The notes: generated by a model from the letters alone, not told the origin. Positions 1 to 10,202 are shown, counted from the first letter of the stretch. The stretch: DNA of 64,000 nucleotides from an uncultured Agromyces sp. (GCA_913053875.1 CAJXGN010000007.1:124001-188000); one strand, 5' to 3'. Translations and numbers: made by a program.

Positions 1-1003
1 CGGCGGCCGCGTACGCGTCGAATCCGCTCGTGTGCTCGGCGACGAACGCCTCGTCGAGCACGTCGCCGCGCTCGGCGTGCAGGTCGAGGAGCACGCGGCC
101 GAGGGCCTGGAACAGCGCCTGGTCGCCGCCGAGGCGCACCTGCAGGTAGCGGTCGGCGATCTTCGTGCCGCGACCGACGATGCCGCGGGGCGACTGCGGG
201 TCGTCGAACCGGATCAGCCCGGCCTCGGGCAGCGGGTTGACCGCGACGATCGTCGCGCCGGCGCGCTTCGCCTGCTCGAGGGCGCTCAGCATGCGCGGGT
301 GGTTCGTGCCCGGGTTCTGGCCGGCGACGATGATGAGCGACGCCGAGTGGATGTCCTCCAGGCTCACCGTGCCCTTGCCGATGCCGAGCGTCTCGGTGAG
401 CGCCGACCCGCTCGACTCGTGGCACATGTTCGAGCAGTCGGGCAGGTTGTTCGTGCCGAGGCCGCGCACGAGCAGCTGGTAGGCGAACGCGGCCTCGTTC
501 GAGGTGCGGCCGGACGTGTAGAAGATCGACTGGTCGGGGTGGTCCATGGCGCGCAGCTCGTCGCCGATGAGGCGGAACGCGTCGTCCCACGAGACGGGGG
601 CGTAGTGCGTCGCGCCCGCCTCGAGCAGCATCGGCTCGGTGAGCCGCCCCTGCTGGCCGAGCCAGTAGTCGTCGTGGCCGCGCAGGTCGTCGACCGAGTG
701 CTCGGCGAAGAACGCGCGTCCGACCCGGCGCAGCGTCGCCTCCTCGGCCACGGCCTTCGCCCCGTTCTCGCAGAACTCGGCCGTGTGGCGCGAGTCGCCC
801 TCGGGCCAGGCGCAGCCCATGCAGTCGAAGCCGTCCTTCTGGTTGACCTTCAGCAGGGTCTGCGCACTGCGCACGACGCCCATCTGGTCAATCGATGCCC
901 GCACGGCGTGCAGCACCCCGGGTACGCCGACAGCGCGGGTCTTGGGCTCCGAGACCCGCAGTTCCGCCTCGTCGATGTCGTTCTCGGGGGCGTTCCGCGC
1001 CAT
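1..1003 (-). CDS. FdhF/YdeP-family molybdopterin oxidoreductase (3' end beyond window)
   Basis: This is the N-terminal third of a molybdopterin-dependent oxidoreductase of the FdhF/YdeP type (formate dehydrogenase alpha-like). The reverse strand reads through to base 1 without a stop, so the C-terminus lies outside the window. The protein starts MARNAPENDIDEAEL at an ATG (1003-1001) with AAGGAG about 9 nt upstream. A Cys-x2-Cys motif (DCMGCAWPE) near residue 60 is typical of the cluster-binding N-terminus of this family. Downstream segments such as YTSGRTSNEAAF, CSNMCHESSG and AGQNPGTNHPRM are characteristic of bis-MGD enzymes. It is divergent from fdhD, which sulfurates the cofactor of such enzymes, and this supports the assignment. 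The electron acceptor and true substrate cannot be told from this part. Many actinobacterial members are not proven formate dehydrogenases. Confidence 0.9.
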   Translation of the reverse strand, partial: MARNAPENDIDEAELRVSEPKTRAVGVPGVLHAVRASIDQMGVVRSAQTLLKVNQKDGFDCMGCAWPEGDSRHTAEFCENGAKAVAEEATLRRVGRAFFAEHSVDDLRGHDDYWLGQQGRLTEPMLLEAGATHYAPVSWDDAFRLIGDELRAMDHPDQSIFYTSGRTSNEAAFAYQLLVRGLGTNNLPDCSNMCHESSGSALTETLGIGKGTVSLEDIHSASLIIVAGQNPGTNHPRMLSALEQAKRAGATIVAVNPLPEAGLIRFDDPQSPRGIVGRGTKIADRYLQVRLGGDQALFQALGRVLLDLHAERGDVLDEAFVAEHTSGFDAYAAA

Positions 1004-1110
1004 GGACGTGCTCCTTCGCCGGGTCGTGACGCGGTCACTCTACGCCAGCGGGGGCCGCCCGAGCCCGCACGGGATTTCCGCAACGCGTGCACACGGTGGA
1101 AGCTTGATGC

Positions 1111-1944
1111 ATGTCACGGATGACCATGCGCCGCCGCATCGAGCGGGTGCGGGTCGGCGCGGGCGAGGAGATCGCCACGAGCCGGCGCGAGGATCGCCTC
1201 GCGGTCGAGGAGCCGCTCGAGATCCGCGTCGGCGGCGAGCAGTTCGCGGTGACCATGCGCACTCCCGGCGACGACTTCGACCTGGTCGCCGGGTTCCTCC
1301 TCTCGGAGGGCGTGCTCGGCATCGGGGCGCCGGCGGCCATGCGGTTCTGCGCGGGCGAACCCGGCCAGGAGAACACGTACAACGTGATCGACGCCACCTT
1401 GGGCCCGGATGCCGCAGCCGACGCGCTCCGCGACACCCGGCGCGTGCTCGCGACGAGCGCGTGCGGTCTCTGCGGCATCCCCTCGCTCGATGCCGTCACG
1501 AAGGCGTCGCGCTTCGACGTGGCCGACGACCCGCTGCGCATCGACCTCGGCGTGCTGCTGTCGCTGCCCGACCGCCTGCGCGACCGGCAGCGCCTGTTCG
1601 ACGACACGGGCGGCGTGCACGCGGCGGGCCTGTTCACGTCCGACGGCGAGCTGCTCTGCCTGCGGGAGGACGTGGGACGCCACAACGCGGTCGACAAGGT
1701 CGTCGGCTGGGCGGTGCGCGAGGGCCGGCTGCCGCTGTCGGGCACCGTGCTGCAGGTCTCGGGCCGGGCCTCGTTCGAGCTCGTGCAGAAGGCGCGCCTC
1801 GCGGGCATCCCGATGCTCGCGGCCGTGAGCGCCCCGTCGACGGCCGCGGTCGAGCAGGCGGATGCCGCGGGGCTCACGCTCGCCGGCTTCAGCCGAGGCA
1901 CGGGCATCAACCTCTACACGCGGCCCGACCGCGTCGTGCGATGA
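1111..1944 (+). CDS. fdhD: Formate dehydrogenase accessory sulfurtransferase FdhD
   Basis: 277 aa. FdhD passes sulfur from a cysteine desulfurase to the bis-MGD cofactor and is required for activity of FdhF-type enzymes. The sequence holds the family Cys-x2-Cys motif (SACGLCGIPSLD, near residue 125) and the conserved block CLREDVGRHNAVDKVVG. The C-terminus has SGRASFELVQKA followed by a serine/alanine-rich glycine segment ending in LAGFSRGTGINLY. The ATG at 1111 has a purine-rich GGTGGAAG about 9 nt upstream; a second ATG at 1123 is possible but lacks a better site. It is divergent from the fdhF-like gene across 107 bp, so the two are likely co-expressed. The next gene starts 10 bp downstream. 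Confidence 0.95.
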   Translation: MSRMTMRRRIERVRVGAGEEIATSRREDRLAVEEPLEIRVGGEQFAVTMRTPGDDFDLVAGFLLSEGVLGIGAPAAMRFCAGEPGQENTYNVIDATLGPDAAADALRDTRRVLATSACGLCGIPSLDAVTKASRFDVADDPLRIDLGVLLSLPDRLRDRQRLFDDTGGVHAAGLFTSDGELLCLREDVGRHNAVDKVVGWAVREGRLPLSGTVLQVSGRASFELVQKARLAGIPMLAAVSAPSTAAVEQADAAGLTLAGFSRGTGINLYTRPDRVVR

Positions 1945-1954
1945 CGGCGGCGCG

Positions 1955-3136
1955 ATGAACTGGACCCTCGTGCTCGACCTGCTGCTGATCGCGGCGCTCG
2001 CGGGCGCGTTCGTGCGCGGCTGGCGCAGCGGGCTGCTGCACACCGCTGGGGCGCTCGCCGGGCTGGTCGCGGGCGGCGTGGCCGCGTTCCTGCTGCTGCC
2101 GACGATCGTCGCTTGGATCCCGTGGCCGCAGTGGCGCGTGGTCGGCGCATTCGCGGCAGCGCTGCTGCTGCTCGTCGCGGGCGCCTCGATCGGCGACGCG
2201 CTCGGGCGCCTGCTCCGGCGGGGCGCGGAGACCGTGAAGCTGGCCCCGGTCGACCGGCTGCTCGGCGGCGCGGCCACCACGGTCGTGGCAGCGCTCGTGA
2301 TCGCGCTGCTCGGCGGCGGCATCGCCGCGATGGGCGTGCCATGGCTGTCACCGGTGGTCGCCTCCTCGGCGATCGTGCGCGGCATCGACGCGATCACGCC
2401 CGCGCCGGCGCGCGCCGCGATCGCGCAGGTGCGGCAGGCGGCCTTCGACGATGCCATCCCGTGGCTGTTCGACGCGCTCGGCCAGCCCACCGAGGCGCCC
2501 GACATCCCGGAGGTCGACACCGCCGGCCCGGAACTGCGCGAGGCCACGCAGTCGGTCGTGCGCATCTCGGGTGCCGCGTTCGAGTGCGGCATCTCGGTGA
2601 CGGGCAGCGGTTTCGTCGTGGCATCCGATCGGGTCGTGACCAACGCGCACGTCGTCGCGGGCGTCGACCAGCCCGTCGTCGAGGCACCGGGCCGCACGCC
2701 GGTGCCCGGCCGGGTCGTGTACTACGACGAGGACGCCGACCTCGCCGTCATCGCGACCGACGGGCTCGCCGCCTCGCCGCTCGCGCTCGGGGACACACTG
2801 CCGTCGGGCGCCGAGGCCGTGGTGGCCGGGTACCCGTACGGCGGACCGCTCGAGCTGGCGCCCGCGCAGGTGCTCTCGGCGGGGCCGCTCGTGTTCAACG
2901 GCACGCTCGCCGACCGCCCGCGCGACGCCTACACCCTCGCCGCGGCCGTCTACCAGGGCGACTCGGGCGGGCCCGTGCTCACGACCGACGGCGACGTGGC
3001 GGGCGTCGTGTTCGGCAAGGCGGAGTCGGTCGCCGACGTCGGCTATGCGGTCACCATGGCCGAGCTCGATCCGGTGGCCGAGGCCGCCGACGGGCTGACG
3101 CAGCCCGTCGGCACGGGCGCCTGCCACGTGGGCTGA
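1955..3136 (+). CDS. MarP-like membrane serine protease (CvpA + trypsin domains)
   Basis: 393 aa. Residues 1-150 hold four hydrophobic segments of the CvpA/colicin V production type. The second half is a trypsin/HtrA-like protease facing outward. The triad is visible: His232 in VTNAHVV, Asp262 in DADLAVIA and Ser337 in GDSGGPV. This matches MarP of mycobacteria, which is needed for acid and oxidative stress resistance. There is no PDZ domain. A cysteine pair near the start of the protease domain (FECG) and at the C-terminus (GACHVG) could form the disulfide known in MarP. The ATG at 1955 lies 10 bp after fdhD; an upstream in-frame start at 1862 would overlap fdhD and add non-membrane residues, so it is rejected. 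The MarP role is by family only. Confidence 0.88.
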   Translation: MNWTLVLDLLLIAALAGAFVRGWRSGLLHTAGALAGLVAGGVAAFLLLPTIVAWIPWPQWRVVGAFAAALLLLVAGASIGDALGRLLRRGAETVKLAPVDRLLGGAATTVVAALVIALLGGGIAAMGVPWLSPVVASSAIVRGIDAITPAPARAAIAQVRQAAFDDAIPWLFDALGQPTEAPDIPEVDTAGPELREATQSVVRISGAAFECGISVTGSGFVVASDRVVTNAHVVAGVDQPVVEAPGRTPVPGRVVYYDEDADLAVIATDGLAASPLALGDTLPSGAEAVVAGYPYGGPLELAPAQVLSAGPLVFNGTLADRPRDAYTLAAAVYQGDSGGPVLTTDGDVAGVVFGKAESVADVGYAVTMAELDPVAEAADGLTQPVGTGACHVG

Positions 3137-3148
3137 GGGCGGACCGGC

Positions 3149-4189
3149 TCAGCCGACGACGGCGCGCAGCCCGCGCATGAGCGCGAGCCGCTCCTCGGCG
3201 GTGCGGCCGAGCGGCGCGGCGGCCAGCACGCCGACGCCCGCGGCGTCGAACGCGGCGACCCGCTCGGCGACCTGCGCGGGCGTGCCGACGAGGTTCATCG
3301 CGAGCGCGAGCTCGTCGGGCACCGCCGCGACGGCCTCCTCCTTGCGGCCGGCGAGGAACAGCTCCTGGATCTCCGCAGCGACCTCGCCGTACCCGTAGCC
3401 CGTGACGAGCGTGTTGTAGAAGTTCTTGCCGCGCGCGCCCATGCCGCCGACGTAGAGCGCGATCTGCTGCTTGACGGTCGGCAGCACGGCTGCGACGTCG
3501 TCGCCGATGTAGAGCGCGGTGGTCGCGAAGATCTCGAGCGGCGCGAGCGCCGGGTCGCGCCTCGCGGTACCGCGGTCGAGCGCCTCACCCCAGACGTCGC
3601 GGGCGCGCTCCGGGTGGAACAGGGTCGGCAGCCACGCGTCGGCGATCTCGGCGGTCTGCTCGACCGACTTCGGGCCGAGGGATGCGATGAGGATCGGGAT
3701 GTCGGCGCGGACGGGCTCGTTGATGAGCTTCAGCGGCTTGCCGAGCCCGGTGCCCCGGTCGGCGGGCAGCGGGATCGTGTAGTGCTTCCCGGCGTGCTCG
3801 AGGCGCTCGCGGCGCCAGACCGCCCGGCAGATCTCGACGACCTCGCGGGTGCGACCGAGCGGGGCGTCGTACGGCACGCCGTGGAAGCCCTCGATGGCCT
3901 GCGGACCCGATGCGCCGATGCCCAGCGTGAACCGGCCGTCGGAGACGAAGTCGAGGCCGGCCGCGGTCATCGCGGTGAGCGTCGGCGTGCGCGTGTAGAG
4001 CTGGAGGATGCCGCTGACCAACCGCATCCGCTCGGTGCGCGCCGCGAGGAACCCGAGCTGGCTGACCGCGTCGAACGAGTACGCCTCGGGCACCACGACC
4101 AGGTCGACCCCGGCCTGCTCGAGCGCCTCGACCTCGGCGGCGGCCTCGCGGAAGCCGCCGGCATAGCTCAGCATCATGCCGATCTGCAT
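3149..4189 (-). CDS. LLM-class (luciferase-like, probably F420-dependent) oxidoreductase
   Basis: 346 aa TIM-barrel protein of the bacterial luciferase superfamily. Diagnostic segments are MQIGMMLSYAGGF at the start, the strand GVDLVVVPEAYSFDAVS, and FTLGIGASGPQAIEGFHG, which matches the F420-family signature. PILIASLGPKSVEQTAEIADAW follows in the middle of the protein. Such enzymes use F420 or FMN with varied substrates, so the substrate is unknown. The ATG at 4189 has GGGGAG at 6 nt. It is the last gene of a likely deoR-galM-LLM operon; the galM stop is 10 bp upstream. Its link to galactose use is positional only. Confidence 0.88.
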   Translation of the reverse strand: MQIGMMLSYAGGFREAAAEVEALEQAGVDLVVVPEAYSFDAVSQLGFLAARTERMRLVSGILQLYTRTPTLTAMTAAGLDFVSDGRFTLGIGASGPQAIEGFHGVPYDAPLGRTREVVEICRAVWRRERLEHAGKHYTIPLPADRGTGLGKPLKLINEPVRADIPILIASLGPKSVEQTAEIADAWLPTLFHPERARDVWGEALDRGTARRDPALAPLEIFATTALYIGDDVAAVLPTVKQQIALYVGGMGARGKNFYNTLVTGYGYGEVAAEIQELFLAGRKEEAVAAVPDELALAMNLVGTPAQVAERVAAFDAAGVGVLAAAPLGRTAEERLALMRGLRAVVG

Positions 4190-4199
4190 GACGGCTCCC

Positions 4200-5132
4200 C
4201 TACTCGGCCGAGAATCCGGCGAAGCGGATGCCCCAGCGGACCTCCCACTGCTCGCCGGGGAGCAGCCAGCGCAGGCCCTTGCCCGAGTTGAAGGCGTCGG
4301 CGGGCGCCGTCATCGGCTCGATCGCGATGGCCTGGTCGCCGTCCTCCCCCGGGTAGGTGCGGGTCGTGAAGGCCTGCACGTAGCCGAACTCGTCGTCGGC
4401 CCACATCGCGACGCTGCGTCCGTCGGGGGCGGTGAGGGAGTGCACCGACTCGCCCTCGTCGAGCTCGACCTCGCCGAAGGCGTCGTCGAGCGACAGGTCG
4501 CCGACGCGTGCGCCGCCGCGGAGGTCGAACGGCGTGCCCTCGACGGGCACCTCGCCGGTCGGCAGCAGGCGCTCGTCGACCTCGATGTGGCTCGCGGCCG
4601 CGAGCCGCAGCTCGAGCTCCTCGGTGCGCACCCCGCCGATCTTCAGGAACGGGTGGGTGCCGACCGCGACCGGGGCGGGCTCGGAGCCCAGGTTCTCGAT
4701 GAAGTGCGTGACGTCGAGCCCGTCCGACACGAGTTCGTAGCGCACCGCGGTGCGCAGCAGGAACGGGTAGCCGAGCTGCGGGTAGACGTCGGCGCCGAGC
4801 GTGACCGAATCCCGGTCGCGATCGAGCTCGTGGTACGCGGTGTAGCGCAGCAGGCCGTGGATGGCATTGTTGCGGGCGGGCTCGGTGATGGCGAGCTGGT
4901 GGACCACGTCGTCGTGGGTCCAGCGTCCGTCGCGCACGCGGTTCGGCCAGGGCACGAGCACGATGCCGGAGCCGCTCGGCGGGCTCTGGTCCTCGGGGAA
5001 GCCCGGCACGAGGTCGATGCCGTCGATGCTGAGTGCGCGGATGCCCGCGGCGACCGAAGTGATCGTGGCGCGGAGTTCGCCGCTCGAGGTGGTGGTGCTG
5101 AGCTCGAACTGCTCGCCCGTGGGAAGCGTCAT
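4200..5132 (-). CDS. Aldose 1-epimerase family protein
   Basis: 310 aa. A galactose mutarotase-like protein interconverting alpha and beta anomers of hexoses. Family segments are VPWPNRVRDGRW near residue 60, ARNNAIHGLLR (substrate-site His), VGTHPFLKIGG and the C-terminal ...AIEPMTAPADAFNSG with the catalytic-region Glu. It starts 2 bp after the deoR stop and sits opposite galT-galK, so it probably supplies alpha-galactose to GalK. A TAGGCT box at 5139-5144 ends 6 nt before the ATG, inside the last codons of deoR. The gene may therefore also be transcribed alone as a leaderless mRNA. Confidence 0.92.
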   Translation of the reverse strand: MTLPTGEQFELSTTTSSGELRATITSVAAGIRALSIDGIDLVPGFPEDQSPPSGSGIVLVPWPNRVRDGRWTHDDVVHQLAITEPARNNAIHGLLRYTAYHELDRDRDSVTLGADVYPQLGYPFLLRTAVRYELVSDGLDVTHFIENLGSEPAPVAVGTHPFLKIGGVRTEELELRLAAASHIEVDERLLPTGEVPVEGTPFDLRGGARVGDLSLDDAFGEVELDEGESVHSLTAPDGRSVAMWADDEFGYVQAFTTRTYPGEDGDQAIAIEPMTAPADAFNSGKGLRWLLPGEQWEVRWGIRFAGFSAE

Positions 5133-5134
5133 CC

Positions 5135-5974
5135 CTACAGCCTATGGTCTGCCACCGCGACCGCCAGACCCGCCTCCTGCAATTCCGCGATCAGGGCGGC
5201 GGGCGCGGCGCGGTCGGTCACGAGCCGGTCGAACGCGTCGACGGGCGCGATGCGCCCGAGGTGCACCTCGCCGAGCTTCGAGGCGTCGGCGACGACGATC
5301 GCGCGCGACGCGGCGTGCAGCATCTGGCGCTTGACGGCGGCCTCGGGCAGGTTGGCGTTGGTGACGCCGCGGGCGGCGTCGACCCCGTTGCATCCGATCA
5401 CCGCGAGGTCGGCGTGCACCTCGTCGAGCACGGTGCCGGCGAGCGGATGCACCAGGGAGTGCTGTCTCGGACGCAGGGTGCCGCCCGTGAGGACGACGGT
5501 GAACCGCGGGATCTCGGGCTCGAGCTCGAGCGCGATGCTGAGCCCGTTGGTGAGCACGGTCACGTCGGCGAGGTCGTCGCGGGCGCGCAGCGCGCGGGCG
5601 ACCGCGAGGGTCGTGGTGCCGACGTCGAGGATGATGCTCTGGCCGCTCTGCACGTCGGCGGCGACGGCGCGTCCGATCTCCTCCTTGGGCACGACGGATG
5701 CGGCGAGCGCCTCCTCGAAGCTCGGCTCGCGGTCGGGCCGGGCGGAGACCGCCCCGGCGTCGGCCGGCACGGCGCCGCCGTGCACGCGGCGGATGTCGCC
5801 GGAGCGCTCGAGCGCGTCGAGGTCGGCGCGCGCGGTCACGTCGGTCACGCCGAAGGCGCGGCCGAGTTCGCTCACGCGCACGAACCCACGCTCGGCGACG
5901 AGCGCGAGCGCCCGTTCGCGGCGCACCGGGGCGGGCAGCGCCACGCGGGCGTCGTCGCTGCGGTCGTCGGTCAT
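5135..5974 (-). CDS. DeoR/GlpR-family transcriptional regulator
   Basis: 279 aa from the ATG at 5974 (MTDDRSDDARVALP). An ATG at 5983 adding three residues is nearly as likely: the GCAGG at 5984-5988 sits about 9 nt before the first but touches the second. The N-terminal winged helix (residues 20-75) carries the DeoR signature VRVSELGRAFGVTDVTARADL. The C-terminal half is a DeoR sugar-phosphate sensor domain with DVGTTTLAVARAL and VTNANLPEAAVKRQML. It is divergent from galT-galK and upstream of the epimerase, so a role in control of galactose genes is likely. The 15-bp inverted repeat at 6003-6017 is the best operator candidate. The inducing sugar phosphate is not known. Confidence 0.92.
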   Translation of the reverse strand: MTDDRSDDARVALPAPVRRERALALVAERGFVRVSELGRAFGVTDVTARADLDALERSGDIRRVHGGAVPADAGAVSARPDREPSFEEALAASVVPKEEIGRAVAADVQSGQSIILDVGTTTLAVARALRARDDLADVTVLTNGLSIALELEPEIPRFTVVLTGGTLRPRQHSLVHPLAGTVLDEVHADLAVIGCNGVDAARGVTNANLPEAAVKRQMLHAASRAIVVADASKLGEVHLGRIAPVDAFDRLVTDRAAPAALIAELQEAGLAVAVADHRL

Positions 5975-6002
5975 GTGAGGCATCCTGCCCTGCTTCGGGT
6001 TT

Positions 6003-6017
6003 CTTTGCAATGCAAAG
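6003..6017. promoter_or_regulatory. Inverted repeat, candidate DeoR operator
   Basis: CTTTGCA-A-TGCAAAG, two perfect 7-bp arms around one base, in the 85-bp gap between deoR and galT. It lies just upstream of the galT -35 box. A degenerate second copy of the right arm (GCAAAG) follows at 6034-6039. The A/T-rich character stands out against the GC-rich flanks. Assignment to the neighbouring DeoR protein is inference from position. Confidence 0.6.
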
Positions 6018-6021
6018 CATC

Positions 6022-6050
6022 TTGTTTGTGAAAGCAAAGCGGCGTAGGCT
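6022..6050 (+). promoter_or_regulatory. galT promoter (leaderless)
   Basis: TTGTTT at 6022-6027 and TAGGCT at 6045-6050 are separated by exactly 17 bp, a good -35/-10 pair. The galT ATG begins only 9 nt after the -10 box and there is no Shine-Dalgarno sequence, so transcription should start at or next to the A of the start codon. The spacer contains the degenerate GCAAAG half-site. Confidence 0.65.
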
Positions 6051-6059
6051 GACCCCGCT

Positions 6060-7207
6060 ATGAGCCACACGAACTCCCCCGCGCCGATCGTCGACGACCG
6101 CATCGCGGTGCGACGCACCTCGCTCGCCGACGGCCGCGATCTCCTCTACTTCGACGACGCCGACACGACGCTTCCGCCGGAGCGGGCCATCGACGAACGC
6201 GAGCTCGCGCCCCGCCCGGCGACCGCGGTGATGCGACAGGACCCGCTCACCGGCGAATGGGTGTCGATCGCCGCCGCGCGCCAGAACCGCGCCCACCTGC
6301 CCCCGGCGCACCTCGATCCGCTGTCGCCGCAGTCACCCGGCAACCCCTCCGAGATCCCGAGCCGCTACGACGTCGCGGTCTTCGAGAACAAGTCCCCGTC
6401 GTTCGGCCCCGAGCTGGGCCTCCCCGACGGCGAGGACGACGCGGCGGCCCTCGCGGCGTTCCGGTCGGTCGGCATCGAGCGCACGCGCACCTCCGTCGGC
6501 CGCTGCGAGGTCGTCTGCTTCAGCCCCGACCACGAGGGGTCGTTCGGCACCCAGACCCCGTCGCGTGCGCGCACCGTGATCGAGGCGTGGGCGCAGCGCA
6601 CCGCCGAGCTGTCGTCGCTGCCGGGCATTCAGCAGGTGTTCCCGTTCGAGAACCGCGGCGAGGCCATCGGCGTCACCCTGCACCACCCGCACGGGCAGAT
6701 CTACGCCTACCCGTACGTGACGCCTCGCACCCAGCGCCTGATCGACTCCGTCGACGCGTACGGCCCCACGCTGTTCGCCGACATCCTGGAGCGCGAGCGC
6801 ACCGGCGAGCGCCTCCTCATCGCGGGCGAGCACTGGACGGCGTTCGTGCCGTTCGCCGCACGCTGGCCGATCGAGGCGCACATCCTGCCGAACCGGCACG
6901 TGCCCGACCTCGCCGCCACCACGCTCGATGAGCGCGAGGAGCTCTCGACGCTCTACCTGCGACTGCTGCGCGGCGTCGACGCCCTGTACGACACCCCGAC
7001 GCCGTACATCGCCGCCTGGCACCAGGCACCCGTGCACGAGCACCGCGACGACGTGCGCCTCATGCTGCAGCTCACGAGCCCGCGCCGCGCGGCCGAGAAG
7101 CTCAAGTTCCTCGCCGGGTCGGAGGCGGCGATGGGCGCCTGGATCGGCGACGTGCCGCCGGAGACGCAGGCGGCCGCGCTGCGCGAGGCGATCGAGGGGG
7201 TGGCGCT

Positions 7208-7211
<4 letters not shown>
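6060..7211 (+). CDS. galT: Galactose-1-phosphate uridylyltransferase
   Basis: 383 aa. GalT exchanges UMP between UDP-glucose and galactose-1-phosphate in the Leloir pathway. The active site block is present: HPHGQIYAYP with the catalytic His-x-His of the HIT-like fold. Earlier blocks are TGEWVSIAAARQNR and YDVAVFENKSPSF, and a later one is HVPDLAATT. The start at 6060 is fixed by the promoter spacing (leaderless). Its stop overlaps the GTG start of galK by four bases, so the two are translationally coupled. Confidence 0.97.
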
Positions 7212-8374
<1,163 letters not shown>

Positions 8375-8380
8375 GCCGGC

Positions 8381-8866
8381 TCAGGCGTCGCCGGGCTCGA
8401 CCGCGCTCGGGGTACCGCCGGTGACTCGCACGAGCTCGTCGAAGCTGGTCGGGAAGACGGTGCGGGCGTGCCCGGCCGCGGCCCACACCACGTCGTAGCG
8501 CGCGAGGTGCGTGTCGACCACGGTGCGCACGGGCGACGGATGCCCCACCGGTGCCACTCCGCCGATCACCTGCCCCGTGGCCTCCTTCACCCGCTCCTTG
8601 GACGCGCGGCCGATGGTGCCGCCGAGCTCGGCGCCCAGCCACTCGGTGTCGACGCGGTGCGCGCCCGAGGTGAGCACGAGCAGCGGCTCGTCGTCGAGCA
8701 GGAACACGAGCGAGTTGGCGATCTGGCCGACCTCGATGCCGAGCGCGTCGGCGGCGAGCTGCGCGGTCGTCACGGCGCCGTCGAACCAGCGGATCTCGGG
8801 GGTGAGCCCCTGCTCGGCGAGGGCCGCCTGCACGCGGTCGACGGCGGGGTGGATGGGTTCGGTCAC
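8381..8866 (-). CDS. YbaK/EbsC-family aminoacyl-tRNA deacylase
   Basis: 161 aa. Members hydrolyse mischarged tRNA, for example Cys-tRNA(Pro). The family lysine region ASKERVKEATG and the glycine-rich GGVAPVGHPSPVRTVVD segment are both present. The start is GTG at 8866, with TAGGAT at 8872-8877 ending 5 nt upstream and no ribosome site, so it is probably leaderless. It is divergent from the permease, whose own -10 box is 19 bp away. The exact tRNA specificity cannot be read from sequence. Confidence 0.88.
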   Translation of the reverse strand: MTEPIHPAVDRVQAALAEQGLTPEIRWFDGAVTTAQLAADALGIEVGQIANSLVFLLDDEPLLVLTSGAHRVDTEWLGAELGGTIGRASKERVKEATGQVIGGVAPVGHPSPVRTVVDTHLARYDVVWAAAGHARTVFPTSFDELVRVTGGTPSAVEPGDA

Positions 8867-8908
8867 GGAGCGATCCTAGAAGACACCCGCGAGCGATAGG
8901 GTGCGGCC
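8867..8908. promoter_or_regulatory. Divergent pair of leaderless promoters
   Basis: The whole 42-bp gap holds two -10 boxes: TAGGAT on the minus strand (8872-8877), 5 nt before the GTG at 8866, and TAGGGT on the plus strand (8897-8902), 6 nt before the GTG at 8909. There is no room for 5' UTRs or Shine-Dalgarno sites on either side. The -35 region of each promoter must lie inside or beyond the opposing promoter. Confidence 0.6.
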
Positions 8909-10189
8909 GTGACCGCCGGCGTCTCCGGAACCCCAGGCTCCCCCGAACTCTCACGCGCGCTCGGGCTGCGCGACGCGACCGTGATCGGCGTCGCGTCGAT
9001 GGTAGGCGCCGGCGTGTTCGCGGCGTTCGCGCCGGCCGCGCGGGCCGCAGGCGACGGGCTGCTGATCGGACTGGCGATCGCGGCCGTGATCGCGTTCGCG
9101 AACGCGACCTCGTCGGCGCAGCTCGCCGCGCAGTATCCGCGGTCGGGCGGCACGTACCTGTACGGGCGCGAGCAGCTCGGCGCGTGGTGGGGCTTCCTCG
9201 CCGGGTGGGGCTTCGTGATCGGCAAGACCGCGAGCTGCGCGGCCATGGCGCTGACGTTCTCCGCGTACGTGGCGCCCGAGGGCTGGGAGCGCATCGTCGC
9301 GGCGCTCGCGGTCGCGGCGCTCGCGGGCGTGAACCTGTTCGGCGTGACCCGCACGGCTGGGCTCGCGTCGATCATCGTGACGGTCGTGCTGCTGGTGCTC
9401 GCGATCGTGGTGGCGTCCGGCGTCGCGGGTGCGCTGCCGGGCGGTGGCCTGCTCGACCCGTCGGGGCTGGTCGCCGAGGGCTGGTACGGCATCCTCCAGT
9501 CGGGCGGGCTGCTGTTCTTCGCGTTCGCCGGGTACGCGCGCATGGCGACCATGGGCGAGGAGGTGCGCGAGCCGGCGCGGACGATTCCGCGGGCGATCGT
9601 GCTCGCGCTGGCCGTCGCCGTCGTCGTCTACGCCGCGGTCGGCGTGACCGCGCTCGCCTCGCTCGGCGCCGAGGCGCTCGGGGCGTCGGCCGCGCCGCTC
9701 GTCGACGTGGTGCGGGCGAACGACTGGGCCTGGGCGGCGCCGCTGGTGCGCGTCGGTGGCGCGGCCGCGTCGCTCGGCGCGCTGCTCGCGCTCATCGCGG
9801 GCATCGGGCGCACCAGCCTCGCGATGGCGCGCGAGCGCGACCTGCCGTCGCCGCTGGCGCGGGTGGGGTCGCGGTTCCGGGTGCCGTGGGTGGCTGAAGG
9901 CTCCGTCGCCGTCGTCGTGATCGTGCTGGTGCTGACCGTCGACCTGCGCGGGGCGATCGGGTTCTCGTCGTTCGGGGTGCTGCTGTACTACCTGGTCGCG
10001 AATCTCGCCGCGTTCACGCAGGGCCGCGACGATCGGCGGTACCCGCGCTGGCTGCAGATGCTCGGGGCGGTCGGATGCCTCGTGCTGGTCGCCACGCTGC
10101 CGTGGACGTCGGTCGTGGCCGGCGTCGTCGTGTTCGCCGTGGGGGTCGTGGGGCGGCTCGTGGTGCTCGCGGCACGCGGGCGGCGCTGA
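8909..10189 (+). CDS. APC-family amino acid permease
   Basis: 426 aa with about 12 hydrophobic segments. The N-terminal block GLRDATVIGVASMVGAGVFAAF is the APC consensus of TM1 with its substrate-binding glycine loop. TM3 holds SAQLAAQYPRSGGTYLYGRE, and MGEEVREPARTIPRAI between TM6 and TM7 is also diagnostic. It is an inner membrane importer or exchanger of amino acids or amines; the substrate is unknown. The GTG start at 8909 is set by a TAGGGT box 6 nt upstream (leaderless). Confidence 0.92.
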   Translation: MTAGVSGTPGSPELSRALGLRDATVIGVASMVGAGVFAAFAPAARAAGDGLLIGLAIAAVIAFANATSSAQLAAQYPRSGGTYLYGREQLGAWWGFLAGWGFVIGKTASCAAMALTFSAYVAPEGWERIVAALAVAALAGVNLFGVTRTAGLASIIVTVVLLVLAIVVASGVAGALPGGGLLDPSGLVAEGWYGILQSGGLLFFAFAGYARMATMGEEVREPARTIPRAIVLALAVAVVVYAAVGVTALASLGAEALGASAAPLVDVVRANDWAWAAPLVRVGGAAASLGALLALIAGIGRTSLAMARERDLPSPLARVGSRFRVPWVAEGSVAVVVIVLVLTVDLRGAIGFSSFGVLLYYLVANLAAFTQGRDDRRYPRWLQMLGAVGCLVLVATLPWTSVVAGVVVFAVGVVGRLVVLAARGRR

Positions 10190-10202
10190 GCGCGCGCGCC
10201 CG

